From: Afipia sp. GAS231
Lineage (GTDB): Bacteria; Pseudomonadota; Alphaproteobacteria; Rhizobiales; Xanthobacteraceae
Direction of reading: 5' to 3'
Assembly (NCBI RefSeq): GCF_900103365.1
Contig: NZ_LT629703.1
Location: forward strand, 2,232,001 to 2,296,000
Length of the DNA: 64,000 nucleotides
The position numbers and the translations under genes were made by a program. The notes beneath the pieces were generated by a model. The model worked only from the letters and a program-made list of their open reading frames with translations, did no database searches and was not told the origin of the DNA. Of the stretch, positions 48,345 to 57,838 are shown piece by piece (positions within the stretch are counted from its first letter, which is position 1; every line of letters begins with the position of its first letter).

Positions 48345-50009
48345 CTAGCTTTTCGTATCAGCGCCGGCCATCGATGCGCTCGCTTGCATCGCCTCGCGGC
48401 TGTCCCGGTCCAGCTTTCGCATCAGCCCGTGAACCCTTCGCTTCGCACGGTGAAAATCCGCCATTCCGGGCGCCGTCGATTCGGTGACCCGGCCGATCGC
48501 CGACATCGCGGCCATCGCCTCGCCGATCGATCCGCAAGACTGCGCCGCGACGGCACCCAACATGGCGGCTCCGAGCAGGACAGGTTCCGGCGTTTCCGGA
48601 ACCGCAACGGTGAGACCCGTGGTATCCGCCATGATCTGCCGAACCAGCGGACTTCGTCCGGCGCCGCCGCTGATCACCATCAAGTCGCTATCCACGCCAT
48701 GCGATCGAAACGCTTCGACGACATCCGCAAGACCATAGGCGAGCCCGCACAGTCCGGCCACGAACAGCCGCGCCATCGAGCCGAGGTCGGCGTCAAGATC
48801 CATCCCGGCGACGACCGCACGCGAGTCGGGATCGGCAAAGGGCGACCGATTTCCCAGAAACTCGGGCATGACATGAACGTCTCGGGCCAACAATGCCGCT
48901 TCGCCCAGGCTTCCCGAACGCGAGACGATGCGCCGCTCGAGAAATTCCAGGATTTCGCTGCCGTCGGCCTGCGCCGTCGCGCGGGCCTCGTCGTAGGCAG
49001 GATGCGACCTGATGAGGTGATCAATGGCCGCGCCGGCGGCAGATTGGCCGCCCTCGTTGAGCCAGAAGCCTGGAATCATCCCCGAATAATACGGACCCCA
49101 CACGCCCGGGACGAAGCAAGGCGCCGACGTCGTCGCCATGATGCAGGCCGAAGTTCCCATGATGTAGGCAAGGCGGCGGCGCACATCGACCTCCTCACCC
49201 GACTTGCCGCGCCCGCCGATCGTACCCACGCCTCCGGCGTGCGCGTCGATCAGCGACGCGCCGACCGGCGTCCCCTCGAGCAGGCCGAGATCGCGCACGG
49301 CGGATGCCGTCAGGCCGGCACCGAGCGGCGTTCCCGGCGCGACGATCTCAGTGCCGATTTTCGCGGCATTTTCCGCGACAAGATCGCCGAGGCCGATGCG
49401 CTTGAAATAGCTCTCGCTCCAGCGCTGCTCGTGCGCCAGATAATTCCATTTGCAAGCGAGCGTGCATATCGAACGTGCTGTCGACCCTGTGGCTCGAAAC
49501 GAAAGGTAGTCGGCGAGGTCGAAGAAATGACCCGCCGACCGATAGCTCGACGGCAAATGGCGCTTCAGCCAAAGCAGTTTGGGGATCTCCATTTCCGGAG
49601 AGATCGAGCCGCCGACATAGCGGAGAACGTCGTCCCGTGTCTCGTTGACCTCGCGGGCCTCGGCAATCGCGCGATGATCCATCCAAACGATGACATTCCG
49701 CCGGTTATCGCCGGACGCGCTGACCGTCAGCGGATTGGCGCCGGCATCGAGCACCACCAGTGAACAGGTCGCATCGAATCCGAGCCCCTTGACCGCGGAA
49801 GCCGGAACCGCCGCCTCCGCCATCGCGGCGCGAACCGAAGCCGCGCACGCGGCCCAGATCTCCGACGACGATTGCTCGACAACGCTGCCCGCCTCATGCC
49901 AGACCGTGATCGGGCGGCGGGCGGTCGCCAGCAGGCTTCCTGTCTCGTCGAATATTCCGGCCCGCGCACTCGACGTTCCGACGTCGACGCCGATGAAAGC
50001 CTGCCTCAT
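48345..50009 (-). CDS. FGGY-family carbohydrate kinase, D-ribulokinase-like
   Basis: A 554-aa kinase with the FGGY phosphate site (GVDVGTSSARAGIFD) and GFDATCSLVVLD, and a long insert with NVIVWMDHRAIAEA. These segments match the YpCarbK/D-ribulokinase subgroup rather than xylulokinase. The start at 50009 is chosen because the family begins with MRQAFIGVDVG and a G-rich site precedes it. It presumably phosphorylates the ketopentose formed by the neighbouring SDR. 4 nt lie between it and the PfkB gene. Confidence 0.88.
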   Translation of the reverse strand: MRQAFIGVDVGTSSARAGIFDETGSLLATARRPITVWHEAGSVVEQSSSEIWAACAASVRAAMAEAAVPASAVKGLGFDATCSLVVLDAGANPLTVSASGDNRRNVIVWMDHRAIAEAREVNETRDDVLRYVGGSISPEMEIPKLLWLKRHLPSSYRSAGHFFDLADYLSFRATGSTARSICTLACKWNYLAHEQRWSESYFKRIGLGDLVAENAAKIGTEIVAPGTPLGAGLTASAVRDLGLLEGTPVGASLIDAHAGGVGTIGGRGKSGEEVDVRRRLAYIMGTSACIMATTSAPCFVPGVWGPYYSGMIPGFWLNEGGQSAAGAAIDHLIRSHPAYDEARATAQADGSEILEFLERRIVSRSGSLGEAALLARDVHVMPEFLGNRSPFADPDSRAVVAGMDLDADLGSMARLFVAGLCGLAYGLADVVEAFRSHGVDSDLMVISGGAGRSPLVRQIMADTTGLTVAVPETPEPVLLGAAMLGAVAAQSCGSIGEAMAAMSAIGRVTESTAPGMADFHRAKRRVHGLMRKLDRDSREAMQASASMAGADTKS

Positions 50010-50037
50010 TGCAACCCCGCCTTGGATCAGCGCAAGC

Positions 50038-50811
50038 TCACCAGCACGTATAACCTCCATCGACGAGAACGATGCTCCCGGTCATCAGGCTCGCGGCGTC
50101 AGACGCCAGAAACAGCACGACCGATGCGATCTCGTCGACCTCCCCCATTCGGGCCATCGGCGTGCCGCCGATCCAGGCATCATACATCCGCGGGTTGCTT
50201 TTGACGAATGCGTTGAGGGGTGTCGCAATATAAGTGGGCGCTACCGCGTTGACCCGCACGCCACGGGCGCCCCACTCGGCTGCGAGCGACTTGGTGAGAT
50301 GGTGCACCGCGGCCTTGGAGGCGTTGTAGTAGCACTGCTCCTGCGGCTTGTTGACGATGAAGCCGGACATCGAGCCGATGTTGACGATGGAACCGGACTT
50401 TGCGCCGAGCATGTGCTTGCCAAAGGCGCGGCAGCACCAGAACGTTCCATTCAGATTGACGTCGAGGACGCTCAGCCAATGTTCGTCGTCAACCTGCTCG
50501 GCCGGCGTCTCGCTTCGCGCAATGCCGGCATTGTTGACCAGGATATCGATCGCGCCGTAGCGGGAGGCCAGTTCGTCGGCGACCTCGGCAACGCGGCCGG
50601 AATCCGTGACGTCCATGATAACGATCTCGGCATCCAGACCTTTCGCCTTCAGGCTTGCGCGACCGCTGTCGGCAAGCTTCGGGTCGCGATCCGCGATCAC
50701 GACCTTCGCTCCGGCTTCTGCCAGCGCCTCCGCACAGGCCAATCCGATTCCCTGCCCGGCGCCGGTCACCAGCGCGGTCTTTCGATCCAGCTTGAATTTC
50801 TCCAGATACAT
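50038..50811 (-). CDS. SDR family oxidoreductase, polyol dehydrogenase-like
   Basis: A 257-aa NAD(P)-dependent short-chain dehydrogenase. N-terminal TGAGQGIG, NNAG, and the catalytic YNASK (Tyr-x3-Lys) are intact. The stretch SGFIVNKPQ before the active site resembles D-arabinitol 2-dehydrogenase (ribulose-forming). With the FGGY ribulokinase-like enzyme this suggests arabinitol or ribitol oxidised to D-ribulose, then phosphorylated; the substrate is inferred. Confidence 0.88.
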   Translation of the reverse strand: MYLEKFKLDRKTALVTGAGQGIGLACAEALAEAGAKVVIADRDPKLADSGRASLKAKGLDAEIVIMDVTDSGRVAEVADELASRYGAIDILVNNAGIARSETPAEQVDDEHWLSVLDVNLNGTFWCCRAFGKHMLGAKSGSIVNIGSMSGFIVNKPQEQCYYNASKAAVHHLTKSLAAEWGARGVRVNAVAPTYIATPLNAFVKSNPRMYDAWIGGTPMARMGEVDEIASVVLFLASDAASLMTGSIVLVDGGYTCW

Positions 50812-50862
50812 CTTCTCGATTTTCCTGTTTGCTTGCGAGCGATGGCGCGACGCGCCTTCCGC

Positions 50863-51867
50863 TCACCTCTTGATGGTCTCGCCATCCTTGTCGAAGCGAT
50901 GCAGGCGCGCCGGATCGGGAGAAAGCCAGACACGGTCGCCGGCTTTCAGGCTGAATTCACCGATGCAGCGGGCCGTCAGCACCCCGAGTTTCCCGGCGTC
51001 GACATAGAGGAAGGTGTCGCTGCCCAGATGCTCGGCGACCGTAACGGTCCCGGGCCAGCCCTCCCCGCTATTGCCGATCCTCAAATGCTCGGGCCTGACG
51101 CCGAGCGTGGCGACGCCGGGTTCGCCCGCCGCCTCGCCAGGCACAAAGTTCATCTTTGGCGATCCGATGAAGCCGGCGACAAACAGGTTGGCCGGCCGCT
51201 CGTACAGTTCCAGCGGCGAGCCGTACTGCTCGATGTTACCGGCGTTGAGCACGACGATCTTGTCGGCCATCGTCATGGCCTCGACCTGGTCATGGGTGAC
51301 GTAGATGGCGGTGGTTCCAAGCTGCTTCTGCAGTTTTGTTACCTCCATGCGCATCTGGACACGGAGTGCGGCGTCGAGATTCGACAGCGGCTCGTCGAAC
51401 AGAAACGCCTTCGGCTCGCGCACGATGGCGCGTCCGATCGCAACGCGCTGACGCTGACCGCCGGAGAGGTCGCGCGGCTTGCGCTCCAGATAGGGCGTGA
51501 GATTCAGCGTGGCGGCCGCGGCCTCCACCTTGCGGTCGATCTCCGGGCGCGGCAGCCCCGCCATCTTCAGCCCGAACGCGATGTTGCCGCGCACGCTCAT
51601 ATGCGGATAGAGCGCATAGGACTGGAACACCATCGACAGGCCACGCTTGGCCGGCGGCACATCGACCACATTCTTGCCGTCGATCAGGATCTGGCCGCCG
51701 GTGACGTCCTCAAGGCCTGCGATCAGGCGCAGCAACGTCGTCTTGCCGCAGCCGGACGGGCCGACGAAAACCACGAAGGAGCCGTTCTCGATATCCAGGT
51801 TCGCATCCCTGATGATGTTGACCGGCCCGAACGACTTGCGGACTCCCTGGAGCGTGATCTGGCCCAT
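50863..51867 (-). CDS. Sugar/polyol ABC transporter ATP-binding protein (UgpC/SmoK type)
   Basis: A 334-aa ATPase with Walker [10 protein letters not shown], signature [16 protein letters not shown], Walker [13 protein letters not shown] and a switch His in YVTHDQVEA. The C-terminal MalK-type OB domain binds regulators. It energises uptake of the polyol through the two permeases. Confidence 0.95.
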   Translation of the reverse strand: MGQITLQGVRKSFGPVNIIRDANLDIENGSFVVFVGPSGCGKTTLLRLIAGLEDVTGGQILIDGKNVVDVPPAKRGLSMVFQSYALYPHMSVRGNIAFGLKMAGLPRPEIDRKVEAAAATLNLTPYLERKPRDLSGGQRQRVAIGRAIVREPKAFLFDEPLSNLDAALRVQMRMEVTKLQKQLGTTAIYVTHDQVEAMTMADKIVVLNAGNIEQYGSPLELYERPANLFVAGFIGSPKMNFVPGEAAGEPGVATLGVRPEHLRIGNSGEGWPGTVTVAEHLGSDTFLYVDAGKLGVLTARCIGEFSLKAGDRVWLSPDPARLHRFDKDGETIKR

Positions 51868-51882
51868 GATCTCTGTCCTTTG

Positions 51883-52713
51883 CTATTTGACCGCGCCGAA
51901 GGTCAGTCCGCGAACGAGTTGCCGCTGGGTGAACCACCCGAGGATGATGATCGGGGCAATGGCGAGCGTCGACGCGGCCGACAATTTTGCCCAGAACAGC
52001 CCCTCGGGACTCGAATAGGAGGCGATGAACACGGTGAGCGGCGCCGCATCCAGCGTTGAAAGGTTCAGCGTCCAGAACGCCTCGTTCCATGCCAGAATGA
52101 AATTGAGCAGCAGCGTCGAGGCGAGACCGGGCACGGCCATTGGCGTCAGCACATAAACGAGCTCGCGTCCGATCGTCGCTCCATCCATCCGCGCCGCTTC
52201 GAGGATGTCCTTCGGGATTTCCTTGAAATAGGTGAAGAGCATCCAGACCACGATCGGCAGATTGCCGAGACACAGGATGAAGACGAGGCCGGCGCGGGTG
52301 TCGAGCAGGCCGAAATCCCGATAGATCAGATAGATCGGAACCAGCACGCCGACGGACGGCATCATCTTGGTCGAGAGCATCCAGAGCAGCACATCCTTGG
52401 TCCGCTTGGTCGGCGAAAATGCCATCGACCATGCGGCCGGCACCGCAATCAGCATGGCGATCAGCGTCGATCCGCCCGCCACGATGATCGAATTGAGCGC
52501 GTGATGGAAGTAGTCGCTGCGCTGCTGCACCGTCGCGTAGTTCTCCGTGGTCCAGTGAAAAAACAGGAATTTCGGCGGCATCGCGAACGCGTCGAGCTCG
52601 GTCTTGAAGCTGGTCAGGACCATCCACAGGATCGGCAGAAAAATCAGCAATCCGCACAGCCACGCCGCCGCCGTAGACACCCAGACTCTTCTCGCCGTTA
52701 CCTTGCGTGCCAT
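51883..52713 (-). CDS. Sugar/polyol ABC transporter permease (SmoG type)
   Basis: A 276-aa CUT1-type inner-membrane permease with six helices and the EAA loop motif (EAARMDGATIGRELVYVLTP). It pairs with the next permease gene (3-nt gap). Confidence 0.93.
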   Translation of the reverse strand: MARKVTARRVWVSTAAAWLCGLLIFLPILWMVLTSFKTELDAFAMPPKFLFFHWTTENYATVQQRSDYFHHALNSIIVAGGSTLIAMLIAVPAAWSMAFSPTKRTKDVLLWMLSTKMMPSVGVLVPIYLIYRDFGLLDTRAGLVFILCLGNLPIVVWMLFTYFKEIPKDILEAARMDGATIGRELVYVLTPMAVPGLASTLLLNFILAWNEAFWTLNLSTLDAAPLTVFIASYSSPEGLFWAKLSAASTLAIAPIIILGWFTQRQLVRGLTFGAVK

Positions 52714-52716
52714 CGC

Positions 52717-53589
52717 TTACGCCTCCAGATTTCGACCGACGATCCGCACCAGGAAGAACGCCACGATGTTGGCAATCACGACCGCAACCAGCCCGCCGGC
52801 CGAGGCGTTGCCAACGTCGTACTGGACCAGCGCCTGCGAGTAGATCAGGAACGCGATATTGGTGGTCTGCAGCCCGGGGCCGCCGCCGGTCGTGACAAAG
52901 ATCTCGGCGAACACGGTCAGCAGGAATATCGTTTCAATCAGGATCACCACGGTGATCGGCCGCGCCAGATGCGGCAAGGTGAGATAGATGAAGGTGGACA
53001 ACGCGCTCGCCCCGTCCATCTCGGCCGCCTCCTTCTGCTCCTCATCCTGGGACTGCAGCGCAGTCAGCAGGATCAGGGTGGCGAACGGCAGCCATTGCCA
53101 GGCTACAATCAGGATCACCGCGAGCAGAGGCGCATCGTTGAACCAGTCGATCGGCGTCGCACCGGTCAGCGTCGCGATCCATGCGAACAATCCTGACACC
53201 GGATGCATCAAGAGATTCTTCCAGACCAGGGCGCTCACGGTCGGCATCACGAAGAACGGTGCGATCACCATCAACCGGACGATGCTGCGCCCGACCACCT
53301 GCTGGTCGAGCAGCAGCGCCAGCGGCGTGCCGAGCAGGATGGTGATCGCGAGCACGGAACCGACCAGCACCAGCGTATTCTGCAATGCAGTCAGAAAGGC
53401 GGGGTCGGTGAGGAAGTACCGGAAGTTCTCCAGCCCGACAAAGCTCCAGTTTTCCGAATCGAGCAGGCTGTAATGCAGCGTCGAAAAATAGATCGTCATC
53501 GCCAGCGGGACGATCATCCAGACGAACAGCAAGGCGACGGCAGGCGTCAGCAGCGCGCGTCCAAGAACCTGGGTCTGCTGGGTTGCCAT
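52717..53589 (-). CDS. Sugar/polyol ABC transporter permease (SmoF type)
   Basis: A 290-aa CUT1-type permease with six helices, the EAA-like motif EAAEMDGASALSTFIYLTLP and typical PFFVMPTVSALVWK periplasmic segments. A stem-loop lies just upstream on the transcript. Confidence 0.93.
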   Translation of the reverse strand: MATQQTQVLGRALLTPAVALLFVWMIVPLAMTIYFSTLHYSLLDSENWSFVGLENFRYFLTDPAFLTALQNTLVLVGSVLAITILLGTPLALLLDQQVVGRSIVRLMVIAPFFVMPTVSALVWKNLLMHPVSGLFAWIATLTGATPIDWFNDAPLLAVILIVAWQWLPFATLILLTALQSQDEEQKEAAEMDGASALSTFIYLTLPHLARPITVVILIETIFLLTVFAEIFVTTGGGPGLQTTNIAFLIYSQALVQYDVGNASAGGLVAVVIANIVAFFLVRIVGRNLEA

Positions 53590-53623
53590 TGTCGCCTCCG
53601 GTCATCCAGGGAAACTCGACGAG

Positions 53624-53661
53624 GGCTGCCGTCCGGTCGTCAACGGAACGGGACGGCAGCC
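53624..53661 (-). promoter_or_regulatory. Stem-loop between binding-protein and permease genes
   Basis: 11-bp arms GGCTGCCGTCC (53624-53634) and GGACGGCAGCC (53651-53661) with a 16-nt loop, in the 119-nt gap between the substrate-binding protein and first permease genes. Such hairpins in ABC operons protect the upstream mRNA, giving more binding protein than permease; no U-run follows. Effect inferred. Confidence 0.6.
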
Positions 53662-53708
53662 AGTTTGCGGCAGGTCGGGAGAGGCCGCCGCAGGGATCGA
53701 CGCTCGCG

Positions 53709-55022
53709 CTACTTGATATAGCCGGCGCGCTTCATTTCGCGCTCGGTCGCCGATTGCGCCGCCGCGAGCGCCGCATCGACCGTCGACGAGCCGGACAGGG
53801 CCGCCGAAAACTGCTGGCCAACACTGGTGCCGATGCCCTGGAACTCCGGAATCGCCGCGTATTGCACCCCGACGTAAGGCACCGGCTGCACCGTCGGCTT
53901 GTTCGGATCGGCGGCGTCGATCGAGGCCAGCGTCAGTTTGGCGAAGGGTGCGACCTTCAGGTATTCGGGATTCTGATAGAGCGAGGTTCGCGTGCCGGGC
54001 GGCACGTTGGCCCATCCCTCTTTCTTGGCGACGAGCTGGGTGTAATCCTTGCTCGTGGCCCAGGCGATGAATTTTTCCGCAGCCGCGGTCTTCTTCGAGC
54101 CCGCGGGTATCGCGAGATTCCACGCCCACAGCCAGTTGGCGTTCTTGCCCAGTCCCGCATTCGGGGCAAGTGCAAAGCCGACCTTGTCAGCGATCTTGGA
54201 GTCCTTGGGGTTAGTCACCATGGACGCCGCCACCGTGGCGTCGATCCACATCCCGCATTTGCCGGCGCTGAACAGCGCCAGATTTTCGTTGAAGCCGTTC
54301 GAGCTGGCGCCGGGAGGGCCTGCCGCCTTCATCAGGTCGACATAGGTCGAGAGCGTCTTCTTCCACTCTGGTTGGTCGAACTGCGGCTGCCATTTTTCAT
54401 CGAACCAGCGCGCGCCGAACGAGTTGGCCATCGCGGTCAGGAACGCCATGTTCTCGCCCCAACCCGCCTTGCCGCGCAGGCAGATGCCGTAGACGCCGGC
54501 CGACTTGTCGGTGACCTTCTTCGCGGCATCGACCACGAAATCCCAGCTCGGCTTTTCCGGCATCGTCAGGCCAGCCTTCTGGAACAGGTCGGTGCGATAC
54601 ATCACCATCGAACTCTCGCCGTAGAACGGCGCGGCATAGAGCTTGCCCGATACCGACACGGCATCACGGATCTTCGGCAGGAGGTCCGCGGTATCGTAAT
54701 CGGCTCCGAGATTGTCGAGCGGAATGAGCCAGTTCTTCTTGGCCCAGATCGGGACCTCATAGGTGCCGATGGTCAGCACGTCGAACTGTCCGCCCTTGGT
54801 TGCGATATCGGTGGTGACGCGCTGGCGCAGGACGTTCTCTTCGAGGGTCACCCATTTCACGGTGATGTCAGGGTTTTTGGCGGTGAACTCGTTGGACAGG
54901 CCCTGCATCCGGATCATGTCGCTATTGTTCACGGTGGCGATGGTCAGGGTTGTCTGTGCGATGGAAGGGGTTGCGCCCAACAACGCAGCCGCGCCCAGGA
55001 GGGCGCTAAGGACGTGCTTCAC
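53709..55022 (-). CDS. Sugar/polyol ABC transporter substrate-binding protein (SmoE-like)
   Basis: A 437-aa periplasmic protein. Signal peptide ~1-23 (ends SIA-Q). NVLRQRVTTDIATKGGQFDV and LTIGTYEVPIW follow the sorbitol/mannitol-binding SmoE family by eye. The GTG start at 55022 has GGGAGG 6 nt upstream, better than the ATG 15 codons upstream. First gene of the transport operon. Confidence 0.9.
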   Translation of the reverse strand: MKHVLSALLGAAALLGATPSIAQTTLTIATVNNSDMIRMQGLSNEFTAKNPDITVKWVTLEENVLRQRVTTDIATKGGQFDVLTIGTYEVPIWAKKNWLIPLDNLGADYDTADLLPKIRDAVSVSGKLYAAPFYGESSMVMYRTDLFQKAGLTMPEKPSWDFVVDAAKKVTDKSAGVYGICLRGKAGWGENMAFLTAMANSFGARWFDEKWQPQFDQPEWKKTLSTYVDLMKAAGPPGASSNGFNENLALFSAGKCGMWIDATVAASMVTNPKDSKIADKVGFALAPNAGLGKNANWLWAWNLAIPAGSKKTAAAEKFIAWATSKDYTQLVAKKEGWANVPPGTRTSLYQNPEYLKVAPFAKLTLASIDAADPNKPTVQPVPYVGVQYAAIPEFQGIGTSVGQQFSAALSGSSTVDAALAAAQSATEREMKRAGYIK

Positions 55023-55217
55023 GGTAACCTCCCTTGATGATGTTGAGCATATGCCCACACCTTGCATTTATGTTCACACCGAGTCGCGAAGTTGTCAAGG
55101 ATCGGAATCGGGCTTTCCGCACCGCATGCGCCGGCCAGGAAGATGAAACGATGGGTCGCTACACGGGAACAGCAGGCCGCGGAAACGCCGGCGCAGCGAA
55201 AACGAAAGGCCGTTTCG

Positions 55218-56171
55218 CTATGGCTTGAGGATGGCGCCCGCCGTCGCCTCGTCGGTGATCAGCCCGTTCAGCAGCCGGCCCTTGAGCGCTGCCCTGATCG
55301 CCGAAACCTTGGCCCGGCCGACGGCCGCCCCGATCGTCAGGGCCTGGGCAGGCACCCGCGGCGGGATGCTGGTGAGACGAAGGTTGGTCCCGCCCTTGAT
55401 GATATGGCCCTGGTCGTCGAACGCCCAGCCGGTCAGTTCGCCGACCGCGCCGAGCCGCATCATCTCGAGCAATTCCTCGCGCGACACGAAGCCGTCGACC
55501 AGCACTTGCGCGCGCTGGTCCATCTGCCCGACGCCGACCAGCCGCAGGTCGGCCTTGGCCGCCACCGCCCTCACCCTGGCGATCGGGTCGATCTCGAGCA
55601 TCTGGTCGCGCTCGCGCTCGGACGACATCAGGAACGGCAGCGGCATCGGATAATGCCGCGCCTTGGTCCGGTCCGCGAGGCGGCCGACGGTGTCAAAAAA
55701 GCTGGCCGAGCCGTCGGCCGAGATGTTTCCGACCAGCGACACGATCTGGTGGTTGGGACAGTCGATCGGGGACACCCGCTCGACGGCCGCGCGCACCGCT
55801 CTGCCGGTGCCGAGGGCCACGATCACCGGCTTCTCGGTGCGCAGCGTCGTTTCGAGGATGTTGGCGGCCCGCTCGGCAATCCCGGCCGCCGAGAGCGGCG
55901 CAGCGGGGTCGGTCGGCACCACTTCGCAGTGGGCAAGGTGAAACAAGTCCTTCAGCCGCGCCGCCAACTCCATGCAGGCCGCGATCGGATGCTCGAGGCG
56001 GAAGGTGATCAGGCGCTCGGCGAGACACAGTGAAACCAGGCGTTGGGCGGATGCGCGCGACACCTTCAGCATCCTGGCGATCTCGTCCTGCGTGTGACCG
56101 GCAATGAAGTACAGCCAGCCGGCCCGCGCGGCTTCGTCCAGACGCGATTTCTCGTTATCGGAGCCCGCCAT
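55218..56171 (-). CDS. SorC/DeoR-like sugar-binding transcriptional regulator
   Basis: A 317-aa regulator. The HTH is near the N-terminus (HTQDEIARMLKVSRASAQRLVS), followed by a sugar-phosphate-binding domain (GTGRAVRAAVERV, LVGVGQMD, ADLR...). It probably controls the polyol operon, whose first gene starts 195 nt downstream. The start at 56171 is preferred over an extended frame. It follows the HAD gene by 7 nt. Confidence 0.92.
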   Translation of the reverse strand: MAGSDNEKSRLDEAARAGWLYFIAGHTQDEIARMLKVSRASAQRLVSLCLAERLITFRLEHPIAACMELAARLKDLFHLAHCEVVPTDPAAPLSAAGIAERAANILETTLRTEKPVIVALGTGRAVRAAVERVSPIDCPNHQIVSLVGNISADGSASFFDTVGRLADRTKARHYPMPLPFLMSSERERDQMLEIDPIARVRAVAAKADLRLVGVGQMDQRAQVLVDGFVSREELLEMMRLGAVGELTGWAFDDQGHIIKGGTNLRLTSIPPRVPAQALTIGAAVGRAKVSAIRAALKGRLLNGLITDEATAGAILKP

Positions 56172-56178
56172 CAAACTG

Positions 56179-56835
56179 CTACCTGTCCGTTCGCCAGAAA
56201 TCCGCCATTCGCTCGAACACGCGATCGGCCCCCGCTTGGCGGAGCATGGCGCTGCCTTCGCGCGATTGATAGTGGCTGCCCCCGACAAATCCCCAGACCG
56301 TCATCCCGGCCGCCTTGCCGGCCGTTACGCCGCTAAGGCTGTCCTCGATCACCAGGGTACGATGCGGATCCACCTGCATCCTTTCGGCGGCGTAGAGGAA
56401 GAGATCGGGCGCCGGTTTGCCGTGCTCCACCATTTGCGAGGTATAGAGGCGGCCGTCGAAATGCCGCGCCAGACCGGTCAGGGAAAGCGAGAAAGACACC
56501 CGGTCGACATCGCTGGACGAGGCGACACAATGCGGGATTCGCAAGTCTTCGAGGACCGAATTCACGCCTTCGATCGGGCAAAGCGACGAAAGAAACGCAG
56601 CGCGCACCCCGATCTTCAGGTCGGCGGCAAATTGCCCGGGGATCGGGCGTCCCAACGCTCCATAATGTTCAAAAACCGCGGTCACACTTCGTCCAAGGAA
56701 CAGATCGAGCGCCTGATCCACGGCAAGGTCGATACCGTACCCTGCCAACGCTTCCGAAAGGCAGCGGCAACTCAGCACCTCGCTATCGACCAATACGCCG
56801 TCGCAATCGAAAATGATGAGATGGGGTTTGAACAT
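56179..56835 (-). CDS. HAD family phosphatase/phosphomutase
   Basis: A 218-aa haloacid-dehalogenase-like hydrolase, beta-phosphoglucomutase-like subgroup. Motif I is FDCDGVLVDSE (nucleophile Asp), motif II ASSSD, motif III KPAPDLFLYAA, motif IV IEDSLSGV. Possibly removes phosphate from a sugar phosphate of the polyol pathway; inferred from being cotranscribed with the regulator. Confidence 0.9.
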   Translation of the reverse strand: MFKPHLIIFDCDGVLVDSEVLSCRCLSEALAGYGIDLAVDQALDLFLGRSVTAVFEHYGALGRPIPGQFAADLKIGVRAAFLSSLCPIEGVNSVLEDLRIPHCVASSSDVDRVSFSLSLTGLARHFDGRLYTSQMVEHGKPAPDLFLYAAERMQVDPHRTLVIEDSLSGVTAGKAAGMTVWGFVGGSHYQSREGSAMLRQAGADRVFERMADFWRTDR

Positions 56836-56942
56836 CGCACGTTTTCCGTCTCAATAGAGAGCATATACTCAGGCAATGGGCAATAACCCCTATCTGGGGC
56901 CACGCTGAGACCGCCGCAAGCCCGGCGCAGTCCTCGCCCCGC

Positions 56943-57050
56943 CCAAAATATCCCCATGCCAAACAGCGGGTGGTGGCTGGCATGGATGCTTGACCCGCGA
57001 AAACATTTTGACACGTCGGGCAAATCAGCGGCACAATTCCATCATCGCCC
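56943..57050. repeat. Dispersed repeat, copy B
   Basis: Same order of blocks as 35132-35252 (CAAAATATC, CCCCATGC, GCGAAAA, GACACGTCGGGCAAATCAGC, GGCAC, TTCCATC), same strand. It sits in a 397-nt gene-free stretch (56836-57232) that otherwise only holds the promoters of the HAD and 57233 genes. Confidence 0.8.
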
Positions 57051-57232
57051 AATCTGTAAAACGCATAAGGCCGTGCCCGACAACGGGCCCCCTCAGCGCG
57101 ATTGCGGACAAAAACTCCCTAACGACAACCCAAACTGACAATCGAAGTTGCACCGGCGCACGCGCGGCGAATGATCGCTTGCGCGCAGTCGAACCACGCG
57201 CGTCCGATGCGCATGCCCGAGGAGATAGCGAC

Positions 57233-57838
57233 GTGAAGACAGCTCCGGACAAGACAACGGCCATCGCCACAGCCGGCCCAATCCACACTGCCGCAGCACC
57301 GCGGATAAAACTCTCGCCCGACGGATTCTGCATCGACCATCCCGACCTCGAGCAAGGCGAACGGCTGATGTCGGACGCCTTCGGCGTCTCCGATCGCGAT
57401 GCGATGTACGGCCTGTTGCGGCAATTGCTGAGAGCCAGCGTCAGCGGCGAGAAGCCTGACGCGGTCACCCTCGCCTTCATGCTTTCAATGGTGGAGAGCC
57501 TCAAGCCGAGGGATTCCATCGAGGCCATGCTGGTGGCGCAAATGGTGTCGGTTCATGTCATGGCGATGCGCTGCGCCCACCGCCTCGCTAACGCAGACGA
57601 CATCGCGCGGCAGGACAGCGCCGCGCGCGCCCTGGGCCGGCTAGCGCGCACGTTTCCGGCCCAGATCGAGGCGCTCGACAGCTACCGCAACAAGGGCGAG
57701 CCTGCGATCACCGTGCAGAACGTGTCGGTCGGAGATGGCGGCAACGCCATCGTCGGCAACGTCACCCAGCACGCAAGCGCGATCGTTGCTGACGCAAAGC
57801 GCCGTCCGGTGACTGCGAAGAAGGCAACCCGATCATGA
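57233..57838 (+). CDS. Hypothetical protein (201 aa)
   Basis: A 201-aa protein without membrane segments; the middle has helical segments such as DAMYGLLRQLLRASVSGEKP and MVSVHVMAMRCAHRLA. An Ala/Val-rich C-terminus ends basic. The GTG start at 57233 is used because GGAGAT precedes it. It overlaps the next gene by 4 nt (ATGA), so the two are translationally coupled. I recognise the gene pair as recurrent in Bradyrhizobium but know no function. Confidence 0.65.
   Translation: MKTAPDKTTAIATAGPIHTAAAPRIKLSPDGFCIDHPDLEQGERLMSDAFGVSDRDAMYGLLRQLLRASVSGEKPDAVTLAFMLSMVESLKPRDSIEAMLVAQMVSVHVMAMRCAHRLANADDIARQDSAARALGRLARTFPAQIEALDSYRNKGEPAITVQNVSVGDGGNAIVGNVTQHASAIVADAKRRPVTAKKATRS

Noticed and set aside
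49690..52059. 789-aa plus-strand ORF opposite the polyol operon
   Set aside because: Covers three recognisable minus-strand genes; composition is typical of an antisense frame.
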